Below are positions 7,704 through 15,140 of a stretch of 35,474 nucleotides of DNA, one piece after another. The position numbers and the translations under genes are program-made. The stretch is taken from the NCBI GenBank assembly GCA_964457365.1, contig CAYWFP010000031.1, positions 1-35,474 on the forward strand. The letters run 5' to 3'. The notes below the pieces were generated by a model that was not told the DNA's origin, did no database searches, and saw only the letters and a list, made by a program, of their open reading frames with translations. This DNA comes from CAYWFP01 sp964457365. Its GTDB lineage: Bacteria > Planctomycetota > SZUA-567. The first letter of the stretch is position 1, and every line of letters starts with the position of its first letter.

Positions 7704-7892
7704 GCCTTTTTTTGATAGAAACTTCCCTGTTCAGTCAAAGTTGATAGCGGACTTCGGGCATGGGATATCCTCCTTGTTTGCGCCATCCCCGCTGCGTCCC
7801 GTTTGCACCGATTGCCATTCAATTCCGTAACCTCCTAATAAAAAAAGCGTTACATAGATCCGCAAAATCCGACCGCTTTCGGGCGGGCGGGT

Positions 7893-7902
7893 GTAACGTT
7901 AC
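7893..7902. promoter_or_regulatory. Operator-like palindrome
   Basis: GTAACGTTAC is a perfect 10-bp palindrome with a central CG, the general style of LacI-family operators. It lies ~175 bp upstream of the promoter at 8076, so any link is speculative. Confidence 0.25.
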
Positions 7903-8075
7903 GGACCAGGCACTTGACGCACCTGAAATCTTACGCCAGTGATTCGCAATTTTTTTTCCGTTTCCTTCGCCATTTCACCTTTCTTTCCGCTTTCGGTTGA
8001 TCGACGCGCGCGCCGCCCTGCGAGGCGAAACGGAGCGCCGGCTGCGCGCGCCACGCCACGGCTTGCCGGGTTGAC

Positions 8076-8104
8076 TTGACAACGGCATTCGCGGGCGTTA
8101 TGCT
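8076..8104 (+). promoter_or_regulatory. Strong sigma70-like promoter of the peptide-HAD operon
   Basis: TTGACA, a 17-base spacer, and TATGCT. An overlapping TTGACT starts at 8071. It drives the 35-codon gene at 8165 and the HAD gene coupled to it. Confidence 0.7.
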
Positions 8105-8164
8105 TCTGGGCCGTCCATGCCGGGCGGAATGGCGACTGTATCACCGGCAAGCACAGGAGGCATC

Positions 8165-8272
8165 ATGGCCCATTCGCAATGCAAGCCACACGCCACCGGT
8201 CGCGGCAAACCGCGCAAGCGCCGGCTACGCAAAGGCTCGGTGCCGAAGCCGAAAAAAAACGCGCGCAAATGA
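8165..8272 (+). CDS. 35-residue, extremely basic peptide
   Basis: ATG 8165 follows a perfect AGGAGG (8156-8161 region) and a strong promoter, and its TGA overlaps the ATG of the HAD gene as ATGA, so translation is probably coupled. The product begins MAHSQCKPHATGRGKPRKRR and ends SVPKPKKNARK; about 40% of residues are Lys, Arg or His, with one Cys. The composition resembles small ribosomal or nucleic-acid-binding proteins, but I do not recognise a family (it is not bL36 or THX by pattern). It could also serve only as a leader peptide that sets HAD translation. Confidence 0.65.
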   Translation: MAHSQCKPHATGRGKPRKRRLRKGSVPKPKKNARK

Positions 8273-9120
8273 CCGCCTGCAAGGCGCTGGCGCTGGATCT
8301 CGACGGGACGCTGCTCAACGAGACCGGAGAGATCGAACCCCGCGTCGCGGCGGCGGTCGAGCGCGCATGCGCTGCCGGCGTGGCGGTCTTCCTCTTCTCC
8401 GGCCGCATGCATCCGGCGATCGAGCCGCACTGGAACACCCTCGCGCTCGATACGCCGATCGTCAGCTACAACGGCGGCAAGATCCAACTCCCCGGCCAAG
8501 CTCCGTTGAGCGAGAAACGCCTCGGCGTAACGGTGGCGCGGGCGATCATCGACTACTGTCGCCGGACCGACCTGCACGTCAACGCTTACTTCGAGGACAA
8601 GCTCTACGTCTTCCGCGACAACGAGTTGGCGCGCTGGTACGCCGACTATTTCAAGGTGGCGCTGCACCTGCTGGACGAGGACGAAGCGTGGCCGGAGGAG
8701 AGCCCCGCGAAGCTGCTCTGCATCGCCAAGACACCCGAGGAGGTGCCGGCGCTCTTCGAGCCGATGCACGCGCGCTTTCGCCGCGAGGCGAGTCTGACCA
8801 CCAGCAGCAGCCGCTTCATCGAGCTGCTGCCGCCGCGGACGAGCAAGGGCGAGGCGCTGAAGGACCTGGGCGCGCGACTGGGAATTCCGCCGGCGGCGTG
8901 GGTCGCCGTGGGCGACGGCATGAACGACCGGCAGATGCTGCAGACGGCCGGGGCCGGCCTGGCCGTCGAGAACGGCTCGCCGGAACTGCGCGAATACGCC
9001 GATGCGGTGGTGCCGCCGCTGTACCGGGGCGGGATCGAACACGTGCTGCGCGAGTATTTCCGCATCGACCTGCCCGACGCGACCGGGCACAGCGCCGACG
9101 GGCGCGAAGTCTCCTGCTGA
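8269..9120 (+). CDS. Cof-type HAD-IIB phosphatase
   Basis: This 283-residue haloacid-dehalogenase hydrolase probably dephosphorylates small phosphorylated metabolites such as sugar or nucleotide phosphates. Motif I is D10-L-D12-GTL, with the nucleophile and acid/base aspartates. Motif II is FLFSGR, motif III the lysine of SKGEAL, and motif IV GDGMND. The long insert between motifs II and III is the C2 cap of the Cof/YbjI group. ATG 8269 overlaps the stop of the preceding 35-codon gene, which fixes the start. Confidence 0.9.
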   Translation: MTACKALALDLDGTLLNETGEIEPRVAAAVERACAAGVAVFLFSGRMHPAIEPHWNTLALDTPIVSYNGGKIQLPGQAPLSEKRLGVTVARAIIDYCRRTDLHVNAYFEDKLYVFRDNELARWYADYFKVALHLLDEDEAWPEESPAKLLCIAKTPEEVPALFEPMHARFRREASLTTSSSRFIELLPPRTSKGEALKDLGARLGIPPAAWVAVGDGMNDRQMLQTAGAGLAVENGSPELREYADAVVPPLYRGGIEHVLREYFRIDLPDATGHSADGREVSC

Positions 9121-9173
9121 CTACTCCCGCGAGGCACCTCTCTCCCCGTTCCGGTGGCCGTCGGCAAAAAGGC

Positions 9174-9201
9174 TTGCGCCTTGAATGCGGGCGCGTATGC
9201 T
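9174..9201 (+). promoter_or_regulatory. Promoter candidate of the transporter gene
   Basis: TTGCGC, a 16-base spacer, and TATGCT, 45 bases before ATG 9246. It has the same -10 box as the promoters at 8076 and 21300. Confidence 0.45.
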
Positions 9202-9245
9202 GTCCCCGTTGCATCCGGACGAGACCGCCTCCCGAAGGTCACGCC

Positions 9246-10193
9246 ATGCTCGAAGCGCTCTCCCTGAACATCCTGCTGGGGCTGATCTGGTTCACCCTCG
9301 GCGTCACGGGCAGCCGCGTGGCGGCCACGCGCACGCCGATCATCCCCTTCTTCGCCCTCGGCACGACCTTCGGCTCGGTCGCGGCCTGGGCGCTGCTGGT
9401 GGATTGGCCGGTGCTGCTGCGCGGCGATATCCCGCGCGGGGGCGAACTGGTCTTCTGGGCGGCTCTGGCCGGCGCGGTCAACGGCGGCGCGGCCATCCTC
9501 ATCGTCGAGTCGATGCGCCGCGGCCACAACGGCATGTCGATGGCGCTGGTGCAGTCGGCGATGGTCGTCCCTTTCCTGGCCTCGGTGCTGATCTGGCGGG
9601 AGGCGGTGCACTGGAGTGGCTGGATCGGCGTCGGCTGCGTGCTGGCGGCGATCGCGGCGATGGCGTTGCAGCGCGAGCAACGCAACCGCGAGACGGAGGC
9701 GTCGGCGAGCTGGCTGCCGGTGGTGCTGCTGGCCTTCTGCATCCTCGGCGCGGCGCAGACGCTCTTTTCCGTCAGTTCCCGATGGGAGGCCGACGGCTGG
9801 CGCGACGTCGCCAATCTCCGTCCGGCCGTCGCGCTGACCGCCGCATGTCTGACGCACGTCGCCTTCTCGCTCCTGACCCGCCGCCGCCCCGGGCGCGAGA
9901 CGCTCCGCTTCGCGCTGGTCTACGTCGTGCTGGCGCTGCTGGCGTTCAAGGGGCTCTTCCTGACGCTCGACCGCATGGCCGGCGTGGGGCTGGCGGGGCT
10001 GGTCTTCCCCATCGGCGTCGGCACGCTGGTGACGGCCTTCACACTCTACAGCGCCCTCTGGCTGCGCGAACCGTTCACCCGCCTGACCCGGATCGCCCTG
10101 GCCTTCGCGCTGGGCGGGGTGCTGCTGTTGGCCTTGGGCAAGCCCGCGCCGGAGAAGCCGTCTGCGGACACGGCGCAGGCCGCGCGGAAATAG
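9246..10193 (+). CDS. DMT/EamA-like integral membrane transporter
   Basis: The 315-residue protein has about ten hydrophobic helices in two halves (first LNILLGLIWFTLGVTG, last LALAFALGGVLLLALG-like). This is the size and layout of drug/metabolite transporter superfamily permeases. A basic loop after TM5 (ALQREQRNRETEAS) separates the halves. The substrate is not evident. It ends three bases before the convergent kinase gene. Confidence 0.75.
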   Translation: MLEALSLNILLGLIWFTLGVTGSRVAATRTPIIPFFALGTTFGSVAAWALLVDWPVLLRGDIPRGGELVFWAALAGAVNGGAAILIVESMRRGHNGMSMALVQSAMVVPFLASVLIWREAVHWSGWIGVGCVLAAIAAMALQREQRNRETEASASWLPVVLLAFCILGAAQTLFSVSSRWEADGWRDVANLRPAVALTAACLTHVAFSLLTRRRPGRETLRFALVYVVLALLAFKGLFLTLDRMAGVGLAGLVFPIGVGTLVTAFTLYSALWLREPFTRLTRIALAFALGGVLLLALGKPAPEKPSADTAQAARK

Positions 10194-10196
10194 CGC

Positions 10197-11426
10197 CTAC
10201 TTCCCCTGCAGCGGCCGGAACGTCTCGCGGGTGATCCGCTCGGCCGGCGTCTCGACCGGCCCCAGCGGAAAGGAGAGAGTGAAGCGCGCGCCGCCTTCGT
10301 CGCGGTTACTGACGGCGATAGAGCCGCCGTGCTCCTCGACGATACCCTTGCTGATCGACATGCCCAGGCCGGTGCCCTTCTCCGCGTCCTTGGTGGTAAA
10401 GAACGGATCCCAGATTCTTTCGAGCACGGGCGCGGGAATGCCGGTGCCGGAGTCCTCGACAACGATGCCTACCGCCGAGGGCAAGGCGCGGGTGGTGACG
10501 GCGAGCGTGCCGCCCTCGGGCTCCATGGCGTCGCGCGCGTTGACGAAGAGATTGACCAGGACCTGCTCGATCTGCTGCGGGTTGCCGGAAAATTCGGACA
10601 ACTTCTCGGCCAGGTCTGCCTCGACATTGACGCGGTGCATGGCGTTGTGGCAGAGCTCGAGAGCGTTGTGCACGCAGTCGTTGAGATTCACCGGCTTCAG
10701 GCCCTCCTCGCTGCGGCGCGAGAAGCCCTTCATCGTCTTGACGATCTCGGTGACGCGCCGAGCGCCCTCGTCGATGTGCTTGAGGCAGGCGTTGATGTCG
10801 TTCAGGGCCTTCTTGATATCGGCCTCGTCGACGGGGTTCGCCGCCGTGCACGCCGCCACGCAGTTCGCGAGCGTGGGCCAGCGCGAGGCGATGATCTCGG
10901 CGCTGCAGGAAATGAAGGTGACGGGGTTCTTGATCTCGTGGGCGATGCCCGCGGAGAGGGTGCCGAGCATGGCCAACCGGTCGGAGTGGACCAGCGCCTT
11001 GGCGCGCTCCTCCGCGAGCCGCTCCATGTGGTTGGCGTACTGCTGCAGCTTGTCGTCGGACTCGATCAGTCGGCGGCCGACCTCGATGCGGCTGCGCAGC
11101 ACGGCCGTGTTGACCGGCTTGGTGTGGAAGTCGTGCGCGCCGTTCTCGAGCGCGTAGACCAGATCCTCCGTCTGGTTCTTCGCCGTCAGGAGGATGGTGT
11201 AGATCAGCGGACCCTCGACCGTCTGCAACCCCTGGCAGACCGCCACGCCGTCGCACTTGGGCATCATCCAGTCGAGGATGGCCACGCGCGGGGGATCGTC
11301 GCCGGTGAGCACCGCCAGCGCGGCCTCGCCGTTGTCGACCACCTCGACCTCGTAGCCCCACTTCTCCAGCGTCCGGCTCATGACCAGGCGCGTGGTGAGA
11401 TCGTCCTCCGCTACCAGCAGGCGCAT
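10197..11426 (-). CDS. Hybrid REC-histidine kinase
   Basis: The protein has 409 residues and no sensor or membrane segment. An N-terminal receiver domain (about 1-120; phospho-acceptor Asp52 in LDWMMP, Lys103) precedes a HisKA dimerisation domain with His163 (SAGIAHEIKNPVTF). The HATPase domain shows the N box (NLFVNARDAM), G1 (VEDSGTGIP) and G2 (KGTGLGMSIS). AAGGAG lies upstream of ATG 11426. The kinase is therefore probably controlled by phosphorylation of its own receiver by another kinase, or acts in a relay. A decayed kinase/Hpt relic lies immediately upstream. Confidence 0.92.
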   Translation of the reverse strand: MRLLVAEDDLTTRLVMSRTLEKWGYEVEVVDNGEAALAVLTGDDPPRVAILDWMMPKCDGVAVCQGLQTVEGPLIYTILLTAKNQTEDLVYALENGAHDFHTKPVNTAVLRSRIEVGRRLIESDDKLQQYANHMERLAEERAKALVHSDRLAMLGTLSAGIAHEIKNPVTFISCSAEIIASRWPTLANCVAACTAANPVDEADIKKALNDINACLKHIDEGARRVTEIVKTMKGFSRRSEEGLKPVNLNDCVHNALELCHNAMHRVNVEADLAEKLSEFSGNPQQIEQVLVNLFVNARDAMEPEGGTLAVTTRALPSAVGIVVEDSGTGIPAPVLERIWDPFFTTKDAEKGTGLGMSISKGIVEEHGGSIAVSNRDEGGARFTLSFPLGPVETPAERITRETFRPLQGK

Positions 11427-11472
11427 CGTCGCTCCTTTTCGTCTCGGTCCTGCGCGACGACGGGGACGCCGG

Positions 11473-11661
11473 GCCTTTGAGCGAATGCGCGGCCCGGTCG
11501 GCACCGTTGGCGTTGCGATTATACAACGATTTCTCCACCGCGTCCAGTTGATCGGACGCTTGCCGGAAGAACGCGTCCGACAGGCTGAACGGATCGGGGC
11601 GCAACGCCGGCCGCCCGGCCTCGATCCGGGAGAAGTCGAGGGTGTCGTTTCGGGAACGGAA
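11473..11661 (-). pseudogene. Relic joining a histidine-kinase segment to an Hpt segment
   Basis: A minus-strand frame starting after a TGA (11662-11664) reads NDTLDFSRIEAGRPALRPDP, the end of a HisKA domain. It then continues FRQASDQLDAVEKSLYNRNA...AAHSLKG, which ends at the Hpt phospho-His motif. No start codon precedes it, the ATPase domain between the two parts is missing, and Hpt similarity stops after HSLKG at 11473. It looks like what remains of a longer hybrid kinase after an internal deletion, with the surviving REC-HK gene directly downstream. Confidence 0.5.
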
Positions 11662-11705
11662 TCATGCGATCGCGTTATATCCTAATTAGATATTTATTAA
11701 CCCCC

Positions 11706-11733
11706 TTGTGCAAAATCGTTTCTTGCCTACGCT
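11706..11733 (+). promoter_or_regulatory. Promoter candidate of the chemoreceptor gene
   Basis: TTGTGC, a 16-base spacer, TACGCT, with an AT-rich stretch (11677-11700) upstream like an UP element; 85 bases before ATG 11818. Confidence 0.35.
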
Positions 11734-11817
11734 TCTGCCAAGGCCGCGATGCGGTAGCGGATCGAACCGCAACGCGCGCCGCTTCGGCGGCCGCGAACGT
11801 GACGACTGGAGAAACCG

Positions 11818-13551
11818 ATGAAAAGCTTGCGCGCGGAATTGCTGCTGTGGTTCGTGTTGATCTCCACCGTCGTGCTGGCGCTGATGGGCGCGTTCAACTA
11901 CTGGCAGGAACGCGCGAAGCTCTACGCCCGGCTCGAGGAGCAGAAGACCCAGATCCTCCAGCGCATGGAGCAGACGCTGCCCGAGGCGATGTACAACTAT
12001 CAGGCCGCCGATATCGCGCGCAGCCTCGAGTCGGAGATGAACAATCCCAACGTCGCGTCGATCTACGTGCGCATGGAGGACGGGGAGCCGATCGCCCTCG
12101 GCCGCGACGAGGAAGACTGGAAGTCGGTGGCCATCGAGCAGCCGCCCGCGGGCGAGCCCGACGCGGCGCAGGACTTCCAGAAGAAGATCTTCGGCGAGAT
12201 CATCCCCCTCGGCGCCGTCGAGATCTATATGGACGACCGCCTTGTCCGCAATCAACTCAGCGGCATTCTCAGCGGCGTGATCTGGCAGATCGTCATCCTC
12301 AACGCCGTACTCCTCGTCGCCGTCTCGATCCTGCTGCAACGGGTCCTGATCGCGCCGCTTCACGACATCCGCAACACACTCGCTGACGTCGCCCAGACGC
12401 GCGACTGTTCGCTGCGGCCGCAGAAGCGCAAGGGGAACGAGATCGGCGAGGTCTGCGACAGCGTCAACGCGCTCCTCGACGGCATCGAACAGAAAGCACA
12501 ACTCGCCGAGACCATCGCCGGCGGCGACCTGACCGTCGACGCCACGCCCGCATCCGCGCGCGACACGCTGGGCCTGGCACTACAGCGGATGGTGGGCGCG
12601 CTGACGAAGATCATCGGCCAGGTCAGCGTCTCCTCCGACCGCGTCACCGAAGGCGCGCAGCAGATCAACAGTTCCAGCAACTCCCTCTCCAACGGCGCCA
12701 TGAGCCAGGCCGCCTCGATCGAGCAGATAAGCTCGAGCATGACCCAGATCAGCCAGCAGACCAAGACCAACGCCGAGAACGCCGATCAGGCCAACACCCT
12801 CGTCGGCGCCGTGCGCGACTCGGCGCTCCGGGGCAACAGCCAGATGAAAGAGATGATGGAGGCGATGGAGAAGATCATCTCCTCGAGCCAGGAGATCAGC
12901 AAGATCATCAAGGTCATCGACGACATCGCCTTCCAGACCAACCTGCTGGCGCTGAACGCCGCGGTCGAGGCCGCGCGCGCGGGGCGTCACGGCAAGGGCT
13001 TCGCGGTGGTGGCCGAGGAGGTGCGCAACCTCGCCGCCCGCAGCGCCAAGGCCGCCAACGAAACCTCGGGGCTGATCGAGGAGTCGATCCAGCGCGTGCA
13101 GAACGGCAACGAGATCGCCAACCGCACCGCCTCGGCGCTGGAGGAGATTGAGGCCAGCGTCGGCGAGGCCGCCAACCTCGTCAGCGAGATCGCCGCGGCC
13201 AGCAACGAGCAGGCACAGGGCATCGGCCAGGTCAACGAGGGCCTCGCGCAGATCGACGAGGTGACCCAGCGCAACACGGCCACGGCCGAGGAGACCGCCT
13301 CGGCCTCGCAGGAACTCTCGGGCCGCGCGCGCGAACTGCAGGGCATCCTGACGCGCTTCCGCCTGCGCGACGAGATCCGCCAGCAATTCCACGCCGGCCA
13401 GATCATGGACTCGGGCGTCTATGCTTCGCTGCCCGCGCCGACGCCGACACCGCCGACGCCGCAGCCTCCGGCTCCCGCCGGGGCGTGGGGACAGGCCGCG
13501 GAAGCGCAGGAAACGATCGCGCTCGACGACCGGGACTTCGGCAAGTACTGA
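11818..13551 (+). CDS. Methyl-accepting chemotaxis protein
   Basis: The receptor has 577 residues: TM1 at about 7-25, an extracytoplasmic region of ~125 residues, TM2 at about 152-176, HAMP at about 177-230, then a long coiled-coil signalling domain. The conserved hairpin tip lies at about 366-408 (IDDIAFQTNLLALNAAVEAA, then GKGFAVVAEEVRNLA), where CheA and CheW bind. Glu/Gln pairs suitable for methylation flank it. After about residue 520 there is a Pro-rich tether and an acidic C-terminus, but no clear CheR pentapeptide. The ligand region matches no sensor family I can name. No chemotaxis genes adjoin it. Confidence 0.95.
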   Translation: MKSLRAELLLWFVLISTVVLALMGAFNYWQERAKLYARLEEQKTQILQRMEQTLPEAMYNYQAADIARSLESEMNNPNVASIYVRMEDGEPIALGRDEEDWKSVAIEQPPAGEPDAAQDFQKKIFGEIIPLGAVEIYMDDRLVRNQLSGILSGVIWQIVILNAVLLVAVSILLQRVLIAPLHDIRNTLADVAQTRDCSLRPQKRKGNEIGEVCDSVNALLDGIEQKAQLAETIAGGDLTVDATPASARDTLGLALQRMVGALTKIIGQVSVSSDRVTEGAQQINSSSNSLSNGAMSQAASIEQISSSMTQISQQTKTNAENADQANTLVGAVRDSALRGNSQMKEMMEAMEKIISSSQEISKIIKVIDDIAFQTNLLALNAAVEAARAGRHGKGFAVVAEEVRNLAARSAKAANETSGLIEESIQRVQNGNEIANRTASALEEIEASVGEAANLVSEIAAASNEQAQGIGQVNEGLAQIDEVTQRNTATAEETASASQELSGRARELQGILTRFRLRDEIRQQFHAGQIMDSGVYASLPAPTPTPPTPQPPAPAGAWGQAAEAQETIALDDRDFGKY

Positions 13552-13600
13552 CCTCCGGACAACCCTCGCCGGGAATTCCGCTCGCGCCCCCGGACGGGGC

Positions 13601-13629
13601 TTGCGGGAAGTTTGTTAATTTGCTATTAA
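13601..13629 (+). promoter_or_regulatory. Promoter candidate of the HNH gene
   Basis: TTGCGG, a 17-base spacer, TATTAA, about 95 bases before GTG 13726. Confidence 0.35.
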
Positions 13630-13725
13630 TGGGGTTCAAAAGCGGCGGATTTTCTGCACAATAACGCCTGCTTGTTTGGAACAAGCGCGACTGGACGAAA
13701 GGTAACGCAAGCCAAGGGGCATTTC

Positions 13726-14265
13726 GTGGCAGCCGGCAGGAAAGTGCTGCTCCTCAATGCCAGCGAGGAAATCATCAGCGTGATTTCCTGGCGCAGGGCT
13801 TGTGTTCTCTTCCTGCAGGGCAAGGCCCGCCGTCCGAGCTCCCACGAAGAGGAATACGAGATCCCCACCGTCGGCGGCGTCTTCCGCCTCCCGACGGTGC
13901 TGGTGTTGATGGAATACGTCCACCTGCCGTACAAGAAGCTCTCGGTCAACAAGGAGAACGTGCTGCGGCGGGACAACCACGAGTGCCAGTACTGCAACCG
14001 TCAGCTCACCACCTCCTCGGGCACCATCGACCACATCCTGCCCACCAGCCGCGGCGGGCGCCACGACTGGACCAACGTCGTCGCTTCCTGCTCGCGCTGC
14101 AACAACCGAAAAGGCAGCCGCACCCCGCAGGAGGCCAATATGCCGCTGCGGCGCAAGCCCTTCGTCCCCAACCGCTACCTCGTCGTCGTCACCGCCATCG
14201 ACCTGGAGAGCCGCCGGAGCTGGCGCCGCTGGATCGAGATCTACGAGACCCAGGACGTGGGCTAA
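13726..14265 (+). CDS. HNH endonuclease-family protein
   Basis: This 179-residue protein is of the stand-alone bacterial HNH group with an N-terminal beta region (KVLLLNASEEIISVISWRRA). The zinc-bound HNH fold has C87xxC90 (HECQYC), the catalytic His in IDHILPTSRGG (103), Asn in DWTNVV, and C122xxC125 (SCSRCNNRKG). I chose GTG 13726 because AAGGGGC lies 5-6 bases upstream and the family starts at 'KVLLLN'; an in-frame TTG exists at 13672. Such proteins occur as single genes in many bacteria, with roles in DNA processing that are unproven. Repeat copy C begins nine bases after its stop. Confidence 0.9.
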   Translation: MAAGRKVLLLNASEEIISVISWRRACVLFLQGKARRPSSHEEEYEIPTVGGVFRLPTVLVLMEYVHLPYKKLSVNKENVLRRDNHECQYCNRQLTTSSGTIDHILPTSRGGRHDWTNVVASCSRCNNRKGSRTPQEANMPLRRKPFVPNRYLVVVTAIDLESRRSWRRWIEIYETQDVG

Positions 14266-14273
14266 GGCCCCGT

Positions 14274-14321
14274 TAAGGACCCGTTAAGCAATAAGATCGG
14301 GATTTCGCTCGGCGCGCCGAC
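14274..14321 (-). repeat. 48-bp dispersed repeat, copy C (inverted relative to A)
   Basis: It is a perfect reverse complement of 7-54, including the 12-bp palindrome TCGGCGCGCCGA (14309-14320). It sits just past the HNH gene stop. The bases before it repeat CCCGTTAAGG once more (14270-14279), a small tandem extension. Positions 14322-14410 show no gene. Confidence 0.9.
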
Positions 14322-14410
14322 AGTTCCGATGCCAGGCGGCGGTGCAGCCGCGACCCGAGCGGTCGGGGCAAGACGCCGACGAAGCAGGCGGGCCGTCGCC
14401 GCCGGCGCCT

Positions 14411-15112
14411 TCACGCTTCGTGCGCGGCGACCGTCTCGCCCGTGGACTCCGGCTTGTCTGAAGATTCGAGGCGGATCGCGCTCAGCTTCGCGAGGAAGGT
14501 ATAGCGACGGCGATGGGCGATCAAATCCAGCGTTGCCTGCCCTTCCCGGTCCAAGCGCTGCAGTTCCTCGATCAGCGCCGGCTCGTGCTTGACGTGAAAG
14601 AGCGCCAGCCACCACGTCAGGAGCCGCCGAAACCAGCCCGGCAGACCGCCCTGGTCCCAGAAGTCCACGATGTAGATCGTCCCGCCGGGCTTCAGGTTGC
14701 GCATCGCCGCTTGCAGCGCCTCCTTCCACGGCGGGATCATCGACAGCGAGTACGAGAAGAAGATCTTGTCGAAAGGTTCGTCGCGGCCGAAGGTCTGGCG
14801 GTGATCCAACCGCTCGGCGAGGCACTGAGTGAGGCGGATATTCCCGATGCCGCGCGCGGCGAGCTTGCCTCTGGCGTATTCGATCATTTCGTGCGAGGCG
14901 TCGAGACCGAAATACTCCGCGCCGGGGCAGCGCCTGTGCAGGAGCATGAGATTCCGGGCCGTGCCGGCGCCCATCTCCAGGACACCCTCGCCGGACCGCA
15001 CCGCCATCATCTGCAGCAGTCGGTCGCGGCCGAGGAGAAAGTGCTTGCGCGTGGCGTCGTAGATATACCGCTGGTAACGGTAGATCCTGTCCATCAACTG
15101 GACGTGGTTCAT
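14411..15112 (-). CDS. btaB: BtaB-like betaine-lipid N-methyltransferase
   Basis: This 233-residue class I SAM methyltransferase has motif I VLEMGAGTARN (about 44-54), an acidic loop FGLDASHEM and a YIVDFWDQGG post-motif. BtaB trimethylates diacylglycerylhomoserine on its nitrogen to give the betaine lipid DGTS, at the membrane. The assignment rests on the fold together with its place 28 bases downstream of btaA on the same strand, the arrangement known from Rhodobacter. The C-terminal ~35 residues are polar and may be a poorly conserved tail. Confidence 0.85.
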   Translation of the reverse strand: MNHVQLMDRIYRYQRYIYDATRKHFLLGRDRLLQMMAVRSGEGVLEMGAGTARNLMLLHRRCPGAEYFGLDASHEMIEYARGKLAARGIGNIRLTQCLAERLDHRQTFGRDEPFDKIFFSYSLSMIPPWKEALQAAMRNLKPGGTIYIVDFWDQGGLPGWFRRLLTWWLALFHVKHEPALIEELQRLDREGQATLDLIAHRRRYTFLAKLSAIRLESSDKPESTGETVAAHEA

Positions 15113-15140
15113 GCCGGCTCCGCGGGGATCGGGTACGGGC

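Noticed and set aside
7556..7822. Possible 88-residue minus-strand gene
   Set aside because: It runs through the promoter candidate of the 97-residue gene and lacks a recognisable pattern or start signal.
9161..9190. Small hairpin AAGGC-TTGC-GCCTT as a terminator
   Set aside because: The T-run is on the strand with no gene ending there, and on the plus strand the sequence fits better as the -35 box of the transporter promoter.
8076..9245. Upstream extension of the DMT transporter frame
   Set aside because: It overlaps the well-supported 35-codon and HAD genes in another frame; the transporter begins at 9246, where the hydrophobic pattern starts.
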